A stretch of DNA of 64,000 bases from Niebla homalea (Eukaryota; Ascomycota; Lecanoromycetes; Lecanorales; Ramalinaceae): assembly GCA_019925105.1 (NCBI GenBank), contig JAHGAU010000017.1:124001-188000 (forward strand). Reading direction: 5' to 3'. The notes under the pieces are model-generated. The model made no database searches. It was not told where the DNA came from and was given only the letters and a program-made list of their open reading frames with translations. Of the stretch, positions 12,007 through 22,666 are shown piece by piece. A program made the translations under genes and the position numbers. Within the stretch, counting starts at the first letter, position 1; the number at the start of each line of letters is the position of its first letter.

Positions 12007-12387
12007 TCAAAACGTCTTCTTCGCCATGACCTTGTGAGTCTCCCCTACGACAGGTGGTGGTCCCAGAATGCAACATCTCTCGGCTGACCCTTCTGCCAGG
12101 AACCGATCCATTGGGCTCATGCCCAGTGTGGTATCCTGCGGGAGGCAATCTTCGAGAATGTGGTCGCCGCCTGGATGAGGCTGATGCGGGAGTTCATCGA
12201 ACTGCGAGCCAACCCCGAGTAGGAGCTGATTCTGCCGATTGCTGGTATCCCGGATCCCATTTGAGGGGCAAGGACGGGGAGACGTCATCTCATTGGGAGT
12301 TGATAGTGATTCTTTTCTCGGGTTTGGTTGCCCTGCCATATAATCAGCTTCAATGTGGTGTAATAAAACCTGTCGATCTGAGATCAA
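12007..12387 (-). CDS. Small GSQF-motif protein, copy 3
   Basis: A 126-residue minus-strand ORF of unknown function. It carries QLLLGVGSQF near residues 55-64, followed by HQPHPGG (compare HQPSSLG in copies 1 and 2) and a Leu-Pro-Gln segment. The N-terminal part is hydrophilic. It ends in a basic tail. The spacing and order of the blocks match the copies at 0.4, 3.2 and 22 kb, but conservation is weaker after the motif. It may be a diverged gene or a decaying one. Confidence 0.35.
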   Translation of the reverse strand: MISDRQVLLHHIEADYMAGQPNPRKESLSTPNEMTSPRPCPSNGIRDTSNRQNQLLLGVGSQFDELPHQPHPGGDHILEDCLPQDTTLGMSPMDRFLAEGSAERCCILGPPPVVGETHKVMAKKTF

Positions 12388-13985
12388 ATTGGGGGCAGAC
12401 CATTTCTTGCTGTCGCAAGGAGGTTTGATCCACTCATCAAACCATTACCAGGCCAATTTAAGGTGAGAAATGGGAGGCAAGGACTGCTGGTCAAGGAGGG
12501 CCATTATTGAAAAGAATTACGGTGGCGTCCTCCCATTTTATAGAGATGCACACAAGAGCCTTTACCAGCTCTCCCTTGGGTCTGCTCGATTGTGTGTGCA
12601 ACCCTGAGGCTCTGCAATGCCACACGGACTTTGTTTGGCCAACATGACTGTAGGATGCTGCATAATCCACCACGTCTCGGCCAACCGTGTTCCTCTCAGT
12701 GGAGGCGCCAATGTAGGTATTTTCGCATGAGCCACCAAAAAAAGCTACGGAAAATCGAGACAGCCCGCAAACCTCAGGGTAGCTGCATATCCTGCATGTG
12801 CTGCATGACCCGCAAACAGGCGCTATGACCCGGAGAGTCCAATGATCACCTTCCTGATACGGTCTTTTGCCGTGGGTCTGATCGATCAGCAGACAGTGCA
12901 ACAGTGGTGTTGGGCATTCTTGCATCTACAGAATCTCGCTCTGACCATTTCTATTGGGCCTGCTGAGACAGCGAAGGCTATTGCTGGAAATCAGTTCTCG
13001 CGGATGATTTCGCTGTCGATGGACGTGCTTTTACGAACCCCGAGGATCTCTGCAGAGCAATACCTGCAAGAAGCTTAAAAGGCCTGATAACGGCTCCGAT
13101 TACGCAGGACTACGACTACAGGCGCTACATCGATGCCCTCGTAGAGGTCATGGGGACGTTTGCTGGCGATAGGTCACACACCCATCAGAGGTAAATGCGT
13201 CTCAACTCGATTGGCCATGTAAGGGAAAATTAGATGGCAATAGTATCTGATTATTTATGCTAGGCTATCCTCTAGTAAAGCTTTTGAGTTGAAGCCAAAT
13301 GACAAAAAGCGCCTCTTGGAACCAGCTCGCCAGCTTTGCCACCCGCACGAAAGTAGTGACCCTCATGACCACCAAAGTTGCACGGACGAAGGCCATGAGA
13401 TTTGATATAGCAACAAAAATAAATTGGTGATCATTCCCTCCTTCTTAGGGCTCGAAATCGGATCAGCTGTAAAGCCGAGCTTGTGAAGCTGAGAACTTCG
13501 AACTGCCAAGGGTCCAACCACATTTTGGATATACATCATTGGAAGGAATGTACAGGTTGTCACTGGACTGACGCTACCTTCTCGATGCGATGCTTCTTTG
13601 GGACTCATCTCCGCTTGACCCCATGGACTCCTTCACGCTATGATGCCTTTCGCCAACGCCACGCGTGAAACCCCGACTTCCTGGGGTGATCATGACTTGT
13701 AAGGTGCTCAATTTGAGGTACAAGTGAATGACTTCACACACGAACAGAGACCGATGGAAGGCAAGGTGCGAGGCGGGCGTCTTCTCCAACCTTCCCCCCC
13801 TTGATGATTTGCTCACTTCTGCCACCACACTCTCTTTTGAAGGACGACACGCCATAAGAGGGATCGAAAACCTCAGCCGCTAAGTCTGGAGATTGACGGC
13901 ATTTGACGCAAAGCAAGAGCATGTCAGCGCAGCATTCTCCCCAGATCAGGGTGTTCTGGGACTTGGAGAACACCTTGTTTTGGTT
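12388..13985. other. Gene-poor stretch, no supported gene
   Basis: ORFs of 78-144 codons occur on both strands and overlap each other. The plus frame at 12842-13078 looks the most protein-like but has no recognised domain. No splice chain could be built that joins these into a gene. Confidence 0.35.
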
Positions 13986-14066
13986 TCCCAGGTGTCCTGG
14001 TCTCCGACCAAGAGAGCTTTAAGCGAATACTTGACGCAGGCCATTCTCCCTTCAGGGCCGTCGATC
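13986..14066 (+). pseudogene. Relic fragment of the 7.7-kb secreted gene
   Basis: About 50 bases starting near 14000 match, with a few substitutions and single-base insertions, the segment of the secreted protein gene around 8551-8605 that encodes VSDQESLSKYLTQA. The insertions disrupt the frame. Only this block is recognisable by eye; flanking sequence has diverged. It indicates an old duplicate of that gene that has decayed. Confidence 0.55.
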
Positions 14067-15286
14067 AAGAATAATGGATGAGGGAGTCATTGCGATGCGC
14101 TGCGTTTGCGATGCTTTTTCCCTGCGCCTTTGCATCCTCTTCCACCATTATTTATCTTCACGATGTCGGGATCGTTTGGCATGCGATGGTTGCCGATTAG
14201 GTGGTGCACGCCATGGACCAAATCTAATTTTTTTCCTCTTTTCTTTTTTCCTTTTTGGCAAGGCCTGCAGGCGTGGTGATACCCAAGTGGTTCAGCAGAA
14301 GGCGCAGGTCATCGGAGCCCTCATGTTTGGTACCGTTAACCCAGTGTGAGATTTCCTCACTTCGAAGTGTAAGCTCGACTCCTGGTTGCAGTGGAGGACC
14401 CATTAAATGACTTTGTGGGCCCTTTTGGCAATCTGAGGCTGAAAGCTGAGGGAATGCCGACCTGTTGATAGAGTGCTTGGGTGAGCATCAGGGGTCCGAG
14501 GTAGGAAAGAGATCTTTCTGGAGACTGTGTGTGGGGATGGCGGAACCATTGTAGCGCACCAGGTCACCCGTCTTGTATACAAGCTTGGGTGACAAATGCC
14601 TCACCCGGGACGCTGGTGAGGGGATTCTGGATTTCCACTGAGCCAGGATGGAACGAGCGCTTCTGACGAGGGCGTCCGTGGACTCGTGGGTACGACGTGG
14701 GTAGGTCGAGAGGCCCTCGGACGTATGGACACGTATTCACCTGTAGCGAACAGGATGCGTCGTATATATTGATCTTGAGTGAATGCTTTTTGCCACAAAG
14801 ATTCTTGGCAACCTCCTTGATTGGGTCTCTTCCCATAGAAATCCGTTAATGGTACAAGATTGTCATAGTTGTATTCCGGGATCTCTTCATTCTTGCAAGC
14901 GCCGTTTCCCCCCCCAGCAGAGACGCTGCCATGAAGTCCGTAGTACAACGGGGCTCCGGTCATTTTGCAGATGGTGTGTGGGGCCCGGAGGTGGATAAAT
15001 GGTGATATATCTTGAGTAGTAGTAGAAGGCAGCCTCTCGAGACCAACCGTGATGATGAGATTGATCCTCTAAAAAAAAAGGGTTGCGCTCAAGGCTGATG
15101 GTTGTGTGCTCCACCGCCGGACGACGGTCCATATGCATGGCGCGGTGGAGGCTAGGTATTTATGCGACGTGCAATTCCTGCTCTTGACTTCTGTTCACTT
15201 CGACCGCAGCTGTTATGCATTTGCAGCAATAAACCCCGGGGCCATAACGACTCTCGTGGTTGGTGGAACCTGTTTGCGCTCCTTCG

Positions 15287-15289
<3 letters not shown>
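14067..15289. other. Gene-poor stretch with one minus-strand candidate frame
   Basis: A minus-strand frame at 14601-14963 (120 codons) begins with a plausible protein-like segment for about 75 residues and then becomes Pro/Ser-rich, as if reading into an intron at a GTGAAT near 14740. I do not recognise it and no partner exon was found. Nothing else is supported. Confidence 0.3.

Positions 15290-15322
<33 letters not shown>
15290..15322 (+). repeat. (CT)n microsatellite
   Basis: An uninterrupted run of about 16 CT units. It lies in sequence without a supported gene. Confidence 0.95.
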
Positions 15323-15325
<3 letters not shown>

Positions 15326-16899
15326 TCCAGTTGTGAATCTTAGGATGCTGCTGCGTTCACGTCCTTAAGATCCAGTATATATTTTCCAAATCCGAGACTT
15401 TCCTTCTTGACATCCCCCCCCCCCTTCCGTCCGTCTCCTTACCCCGGACATCCACAAGAGCTCCAGGAACAAGTGCGTAGATGTGATTTTCGCACAGAAG
15501 CCAGCCACCACCGTACTCATACTCCTGACATATCCCCTTTGCGGCCTGCGCTGATGCTGGAAAAAGGAAAAAAAAATGGAAATAATTGTCGCGTCATCTC
15601 GAGGTGCACTTGCGTCGATGGGTATCAATCATTGTTATCAGAGCAAAGGGAAGGATAGAGGCGGTTCTTGGTGGCGTGAGCTCTCATCGATGCTGTGCCG
15701 TCAATTGATTCTGCCGTCAAATGCTCGAAATCATGTTGGTCATTGTATGCTTATGAGGGATAATGCGCTGCCGTCGAAGTTCTGTTGCGTTGCAGCAACA
15801 CGCCATCCCATGATCTGTTGAGGAATAGGGTGGTCCTTAGGCATGGCGGTGGGAGGCTAGGTGTTCTTTAAAGTGCCATAACTTAGTTATCCCCTCGTCT
15901 AGTTTGGCGAGTCGGAGCCCCCCCTGATATCGTTGAAATGACTGCCGTCCGTCTTGAAAGGGTAGGACTCCTTGTTGTTGCGCTTGCTCCGGTCGTCGGC
16001 GCGGGGTCCATGGGTATCCGTTGCAACTTAAGGGTATTGGTTGCTTACTCACGGTTTGAAATAGTAACATTGGTGGTTGGAAAGACCGGTCTCCGATATA
16101 ATTATTATTTGGCTGCTGTCGCTGGGAAAACGGGTTACGTATAAGCTGGTTCATCTTTCACATATGAACTCTTACAGTTGCTTGACTCATGCTGTCTTGC
16201 TGTATCTATGCAGCCTTAGGGTGAAACTTGGCTTAAGGGGGTAGGCAATTGATAGTTCGACTGCATATTGAGATTTGACTGAGACTGGCCTGGACTTTTG
16301 AAGTGTTGCTGGTCGCGGCAGATTTGGGCCTTCAACGCCACTTTCTCTTGTGTGTGCTGCCAATCGCCGTCCTTGTTCGGGTTTTCGCCATTTGGAGACG
16401 CGTGGATCGAAAACCTCCGAGCCGGGAGACTCGGGAACGGGCAGAAAGACTCTACGCTGAGCGCTCTGCTCAAAAAACAAATATTAAGTTTCTCTAACAA
16501 TATCGAAAAGAATCGTCGTTTCGTCTTTTGTTCCGTTCCCTCTTTTGTTGACAAGACGTAGGGGAAGGTCGGGTGCTAGAAGTTGTGGTGGAGCTTGCAA
16601 GTGTCCCTGAATCCTGATCAGACGGCGAGCCTTTCTAACATCAATGGCATGTGCTCGATGGCGATCATCTTGATGTTTTCATTGAATTCTTAGATGTAGC
16701 ATGATGCTCCTGAAACAGTCCCAATGAATTTATTGTTGTCCCACTGTTGCCACAAACGCCGCCGCTGCTGACCGTAGGATAATATAGTAGGGTGTTGCAG
16801 GTATGTTGATGACGAGACTTTGATTGGACGAGATGGTCTGAGTCCTGAGCGGGGGCTAAGTCAGGTCCATGGACCGCTGTGGAGGCGTCATGCAATGCT
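15323..16899. other. Gene-poor stretch
   Basis: Several minus-strand frames of 70-112 codons (15837-16154, 16216-16554, 16665-17060). They are Gln/Asn/Pro-rich, have no recognised motif and could not be joined convincingly. Confidence 0.3.
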
Positions 16900-17261
16900 T
16901 CAACGCAATAGCACCGTTGGGCATAAGCCGGGTTTGGATGCAGTCGCATTTCCAAATAATAACAATCGTGGTGCATCTGTTGAGTAGGTGATGTGTGGCT
17001 CGGTGTCTGAACCGAGGAGCGGTCCAGAAGTGTAAGTTGATGGATTTGTGAGGCGGGCACGCCTCACAAGTGTGATCGTTATGAGTACATTTGCGTAATT
17101 ATGGTCGCCACAAGAGTCAACGCCCCACTCTGCATGGCATGTTCTGTTTGTCGTAGCTGATCCTGAAAAATAATAGAATTCTGTGAACACTTGTCCAAGT
17201 GAGTACCTCGAAGTAGTGATGCAGTCGACGACAAAGAGGCGATGAAAAACACGTGAGGCAT
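16900..17261 (-). CDS. Candidate small secreted protein, two exons
   Basis: Exons 17261-17207 and 17162-16900 with a 44-nt GT...AG intron give 105 residues. The N-terminus starting at 17261 is hydrophobic enough for a short signal peptide (about residues 1-18) and is followed by a segment with two early Cys. No family is recognised. The second exon is also open without splicing as part of a longer frame that begins at 17334, so the start is uncertain. The whole call rests on the signal-like start and the splice signals. Confidence 0.22.
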
Positions 17262-20092
17262 CGTGGTTGTTACGGTTTGGCGCGTGTAGTGTTTTGGTCT
17301 GATGTTCTGTTTGAATGGTCAAGGTCATACACAAACAATGCTTATAGGCTGTTGGAAGATTGCGTCAGCTGACCATGTGAAAGCGTCAGAGTGAAACTGG
17401 GAATGGCCGACAGAAGCTCCTTGCCCGTCATTTACGTCTTCTTCTTCCGCTGCAGTGGCTCCGTAGCTGGGTACAAGGGGGTCTTTCAATTTCTCAACCC
17501 CAGAATCTCTTTCCGCCCCTTAACAGAGCGTTAGAGTGTTGCAGGACCAGTCAGCCTCACCGATAGCACTCTGCTGGCTTCAATATGATGGTACTTGAAG
17601 CTGACCGCCATTGGATATCAGAATGATGTCTTCCCTCGCAGGTCTACTTCGTTGAGGTAAGATGCCTTGAAGATTTCCTATGATCACGTTAGAGACGATT
17701 TCAGTACGAGCAAGGCATGAGGTACCGAATCTCCGTGTTCCATTGCTTGGGATGATTGAAACGGAATCACTGAAGGCACCTCTTGTATAGTCGTAATTGC
17801 TCAGCAAGTGGGAGTTGGCTAGCTGCTGTGGGAGGTGTCGTAGAGTCAAAAGAAAGTATAGAAAGGGAAAAGAAGGAGAGAGAGAAGGGCAAAAGGACAG
17901 TAGAAAAGGAAGAAGATGAGAGTGCTTGTTTGAGGCCAATAGTGCGGGGAGCTTTTGGCGACGAAAATAGAGGCGGCTTTGGAAGCACATTGTGCAAAGC
18001 TGCAGAGACACTACTGCAAGCCTATTGGTCTTTCCTATGAACTTACGCTCTCATTGGAGTTGAGAAATGGTACTAACTCCACCAAAAGTCTTCTGCCCTC
18101 ATTATGAGCGTAGGTAACTTTTGTCAGCTTCTTTTTCTTGATCTACAGGTGAATGCTGGAAATTATACGAAATTATACGAAGGCCTGATAGCTAGGAACA
18201 TTGATTATTACATGAAATTACCCTCTCGATCATGGAATCTTCAGCTATCTGACAGGGCTTATGTTCTATTATTCATTACGGATAGCTTCAGTACAGCGAC
18301 TTGATCAATTTGAGATACCCGGAGCATGGACAAAACCAAGAGAATGGGGGGGCCCAAGCGATGTCGTCTGACCAAAGATCTACATCAAACCGCAGATATC
18401 ATGTCACATGTGCAACTGCTGGACCTTTCCAAGTAAGCTTCGCACCCAATAGGAATATGTGCGAGAACGCTCATGTATGCAGGGAGCTCCAGCAGGTAAG
18501 GGTCTCTGATCTACGAAGAGAATGTCGGGAATGAGGAAAAAATTACTGCAGCAGATTTTCGATCCTAGCTAAGGGCCGCAAATACTAAAGAGGTCGTCTG
18601 AGCCTATGATGCACGTATTCTACCTGCTCTTTCTAACGGGATTCTCTAGACCCTTGGCGCAGATAACTGACCTTTCGACCAGGCGTCTGCCATATTAAAG
18701 GATCAACAACACGAGAATCTGGCACAATCTATCGGGACCTTACTTGATGATTGTCGTCATCCGCATACCACCATTTCCAAGCGCACAGACCAGCAATTGC
18801 CCAATGCGACTTGTTAAACCACCGACAACGAATTCGTATCGAGTGCCCCGCGAGCCAATACCCTGCGAGGGCGCTTAATCTAAGTCTTGCAATCTCAAGC
18901 TATGTCCGGATCTGCTTAACGCCACCTCTACTCTTTTCAACATGCCGGGTCCGAATGATTGACAACGCATACATTCTTGTTAACACGGCAGAGACTCTGT
19001 CACACGTCCGGGTCGATTTACGTCCGCTATGCGCGCTATCGTACCAATGTGATAGAAGGATCTACCGCAGACGATCGGGATATCCTGCATCACACGCACT
19101 CAGGCCAGGCACCTTGATGCGACTTTGCTGCGACGTCGATCACAGCGCCGGAAAATACACGTCTATCACTGGCCACAGTCGGATCATGTTACCATATTAT
19201 CGGAAAGCTCTCAGCCTGATGCAGCGGCCAATGGCGGGTCTTCGTTGCTTCGCTACCCTGCTTGTTTTCCTTGCTGTCTCTTGTTCATCCCACTCTTCAA
19301 CTTCTCTCAATCTCGCTTGAAGAAGTCGGTTGCTGGGACGCCCCGGACTTCTCCTTCTACCTTTTCTTTAGCCACCTTTCCTTCCCCTCCTCTATTCCTT
19401 TTCTAGCTCCTTCTGATCTAAGTGGCTCTCCACAATCTTCCGCCAACGAGCTAATACCCTCGGATCCCGATTCCAGTGCTCCTAGTAACTTACCTACAAT
19501 TCTCGCAGGCTGCGAGGGCTCTCATCTTGCCTCAGCGAGCTTGCTGACATAGGTACCCCATCACGCTTCACGGGTGGGAAATTCTTGGATGCAATGGGCG
19601 TTGTTCAATAATCGTAACTACATTCTAGCGAGGATAGCACACCCGATCCCCTTGCTCTGCACTTCCTTTGAAGATTCGCATGGGGGGAATAGTTGTCCAC
19701 CACTATTTGGAAGGCAGCGGGAAATGGCAACAGCCAGCAAAACCGTGCTGTTGTCTCGCAAAGGGAGTTGAGATCACGCAAAGAATATTTCCGGATGCTG
19801 GGCTATTGATGGACTTAAGATCGATTACTGACGGGTCTGCACGAGCACCATCACCCTCCTCTCCCCGGAACGGTTGCCACTTGTGCTCCATCCTGCCATT
19901 GAAGCGTGGTCCCGAGCGCCCTTGTAAGTCATCATAGCATGATTGATTGGAATAAGGATGGTATGATTTTAGGAATAGTAGTATTGGCGCACCCACAATC
20001 CTCCTAGATTGAATTGCGTAGTTTAATATCTTGTCCAAGACCACGAAAGCAGTCTGCCTTTATTTTGTGACGCAGTCAATTCTCATTGAGAT
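17262..20092. other. Gene-poor stretch with relic-like segments
   Basis: At 17362-17400 the sequence resembles the intron of the GSQF gene at 22350-22384. At about 17640-17670 a minus-strand segment encodes GILPQRS, also present just after the GSQF motif of the 22-kb gene. These look like pieces of a decayed copy. The plus ORF at 18751-19320 (189 codons) has no motif and unconvincing composition. A polypurine tract lies near 17850-17920. Confidence 0.35.
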
Positions 20093-20524
20093 CTATTTAC
20101 CGAGTTTATAGGATAGTGAGACCTGACATGTTGGCCAAGAAGAAGCAAATACAAGCAGAATTGCTTGACAAGCTCGTGGATTCCTAGACGCCCAGCAAGG
20201 CGTCCCAAGTGCTCTAGCTTCTTCTCGCTGCCAGCGGGATGAAATGGCCAAGCTGACGCGTGGTCGTCCAGATTGCTCTTCATTGTTTGCAGCTCCACCT
20301 CCAACAACAGTATCTTTCGACCGTGAGACTCCACGAGGTCTGTCTGTAATCATCATTGTACACAACCGCCGCTTAGCAATCAGGATCTCGCTCATCCATT
20401 GCCAGTACTTCTGATCCTCATCCATCGGCTCCTCCTCTGCCCTTCGCTCTTCAATGATCTTCTGCCTTTTCGCCTCCTCCTTCCTTGCTTGCCTTTGCGT
20501 TCCTTCTCCCTCTTTCTTTGCCAA
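20093..20524 (-). CDS. Hypothetical charged protein
   Basis: A 143-residue minus-strand ORF. Residues 1-50 are highly charged (Lys, Glu, Arg, Gln) and suited to a coiled coil, then a Trp/Tyr-containing segment follows. The second half also has an open frame in another phase (20083-20334) that looks equally protein-like and amphipathic. A frame change or missed intron near 20340 is therefore possible. No family is recognised. Confidence 0.25.
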   Translation of the reverse strand: MAKKEGEGTQRQARKEEAKRQKIIEERRAEEEPMDEDQKYWQWMSEILIAKRRLCTMMITDRPRGVSRSKDTVVGGGAANNEEQSGRPRVSLAISSRWQREEARALGTPCWASRNPRACQAILLVFASSWPTCQVSLSYKLGK

Positions 20525-22020
20525 ATTCTGAATTTATCACAAACCTGGCCAATCAAAGATCTGTAGGTGAGAACATGACTGTCCATCGAGAACGCAAGCA
20601 GATTCAAATTTTTCTCTCTTGAACAGCTCGTCTATCCCTTTATCGCGACCAGCCCGTCGGAATTGGGCTATTCAACGGTTGGAGGAGGGTCGACAGGCCG
20701 ATCCCGAGACGCGTATGGCTTTCTATCGATCATAGGTTTCTTTCGACCTGCGACCCTTCCGTACAGCGGGGTGGGTGTGGGCGATGGACAATTCTCGTGG
20801 TTTCTTGCACGATCTTCTCACGGGGTGACCGAGGTAAGGATTATGCCCCGTGAGAAAGAGCGGTGTCTTCGAGACCCAATTTTCTTCCCTTTGCCTCTTA
20901 AAATAGGCCGTCGGGTTGCGGTTGTATGTATATAAGGGTACCATTTGGATTGGTGTTGCAGAAGGTGTTTAGCAGGACTTGCTGCTGCAGAAAGCGACGA
21001 GTGCGCCTCGATCCGAGGTACACATCAGGGAGCCAACCGGCACTCCTCTCGTGTAGGCCCATGAAAGTGTCATTGGCCCTGTAAAGGGATTTGCAGGACC
21101 ATGATAGCCATACAAGAATCGATGTGATGATTGCAGGGTATAATCTATAGCTTGCGAGGGATAAGGCTTCCCATAAGCTGGCCCTTGTGGGGTGGCGTAT
21201 GGGCTTATAGGTAGATACGCGGCCTCTTCGGCCTCGTCGTGACTCCACATCCGCACTATTACGTTAGGTAAGTGAATGCGATGGAGCTACCAGTGGCCCA
21301 GACTCCGGCTCCGCATCGGATTCAGGGCTGCCACTGGGTAGAACCATGAAGAGGAGCGGAATGAGCGTCCCAGTGGGTAGGGAGAAGATTTGTTCTTGAA
21401 TTGGCTAAGGTGCATAGCCATATGCTTGTCGAGCCATACCCTCTGAGAGAGCTAGCCGGTGCTCTTCTCGTGTGGGTCCATTTTTACTTTGTTCTTGAAC
21501 TGGAACCCACATAACGCCTTTGGGTAACGGATGGCGCAGAACTTGAAGATGTTGCTGTAAATGTCGCCGCAAAAGACGGTGTCTTTCTGTGCCTCTTCGA
21601 TTTTTTCACTTCAACGGAGCTAGCTGAGGGAGTATGTGGAGAGTAAGAAGTTCTGGGATGTCTTCGAGGTTGAGGAGGATCACGGTTAACATGGTCAAGT
21701 ATCGTGTCCATGTCCAGAGGAATTCGGGAATTGTGTTTGCGTCGCTGCTAGCCATGGTGATGTTCTCATAGAGCTTTAAGTATTGAGTTTCAATAATTCG
21801 ACACTAAGTTTTCAAATCCAATTAAGATGCTTTATGCTGGAGCTCGTTGTCTTGCTCTTCCCCTTCCCCGTTGTCTCGTTAAAGCGTCAGACCAAGCGTG
21901 TCTGTATTTTTTTTTTGAAAGGCGATGGAGGGTGAGCTGCCGATCCGTCCTGTGGATCTGAAGGCGTCTGGTCGGTAGCTCTTAAGTGGCGGACGATACT
22001 TGGTTCGGATCCATTTCCCT
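20525..22020. other. Gene-poor stretch with a diverged direct duplication
   Basis: Two minus-strand frames (20969-21256 and 21484-21711) are protein-like and could be exons of one gene. An acceptor-like CTAAC...TAG occurs just before the first of them on the minus strand. Blocks at 21023-21064 and 21443-21484 are similar to each other, so part of the locus is duplicated. No domain is recognised. Confidence 0.3.
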
Positions 22021-22666
22021 TTACACTTGTGCTGAAGAAGGGGTTTGAGAGGGCTTTTTCTTAACCTTTTCCATGTCGGCTGGAATCGTACCGTCGCAGT
22101 AATGCCGGTACAATGACATGCCGTAATGGGGTCCAAAAAAAGAGGCTGCCAATTCCGTGGGAACGGCATTCGGTAATGGCACAGATAATACAGACGTATG
22201 TTGGTGAGGTGTCTGTGCCAATATCGTATCTGGATATTCAGACCGTTGAGGTAAAATGCCAGATGTGCCAAATTGGGAGCCCACGCAAAGGAGGAAATAT
22301 GGATCTTGAGTAGAGCTCTCCCTTGTTCTTTGAGACTAGTAGAGAGGTACATCAGCTGACCGTAGAAAGCATCAGACTGAGACCACGTACGCTCACTGAG
22401 GTTGCCTCATCGTTGTGTCCCACATCTTCCCCAGAGACTGTACTGGTTTGGGTTGTCTCTGGAAGAATCTCCTCCTTTGCACTAACCACAGATTGAGACT
22501 TCGACTGCCGGCCGCATGCCTCCGTGCTGCAGCTCTGCGCCTCCTGGCTGGAAGCGTTCTTCCGATTACGGATGAAGGAATTTTCCATTGATTGGTTCTG
22601 CCCTTGGTCGGCAGCAACGTTCGTTGTCAAAAGTCTGTCTTCGACACAGCTTTGCTCTGCGCTCAT
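22021..22666 (-). CDS. GSQF-motif protein, copy 4 (two exons)
   Basis: Exons 22666-22397 and 22335-22021 with a 61-nt phase-0 intron (GTGAGC...CTACTAG) give 194 residues in one frame. Exon 1 is hydrophilic (Ser, Glu, Gln, Thr) and predicted disordered. Exon 2 carries the motif CVGSQF about 18 residues after the junction. It continues with GILPQRS, a Pro/His/Thr region, an aromatic segment (FFGPHYG, YRHYC) and a basic tail. This is the best-resolved member of the four-copy family. It has no signal peptide or helix. Function is unknown. Its clean splice structure and long open frames argue that at least this copy is a real gene. Confidence 0.5.

Noticed and set aside
12592..12828. Plus ORF with CISCMCC as a further Cys/His member
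   Set aside because: The upstream Cys and His residues do not follow the family spacing and no intron of the right phase is present.
18751..19320. 189-codon plus ORF
   Set aside because: No domain, no splice partner and irregular composition (many Arg, Cys and Ser in scattered fashion); judged a chance frame in gene-poor DNA.
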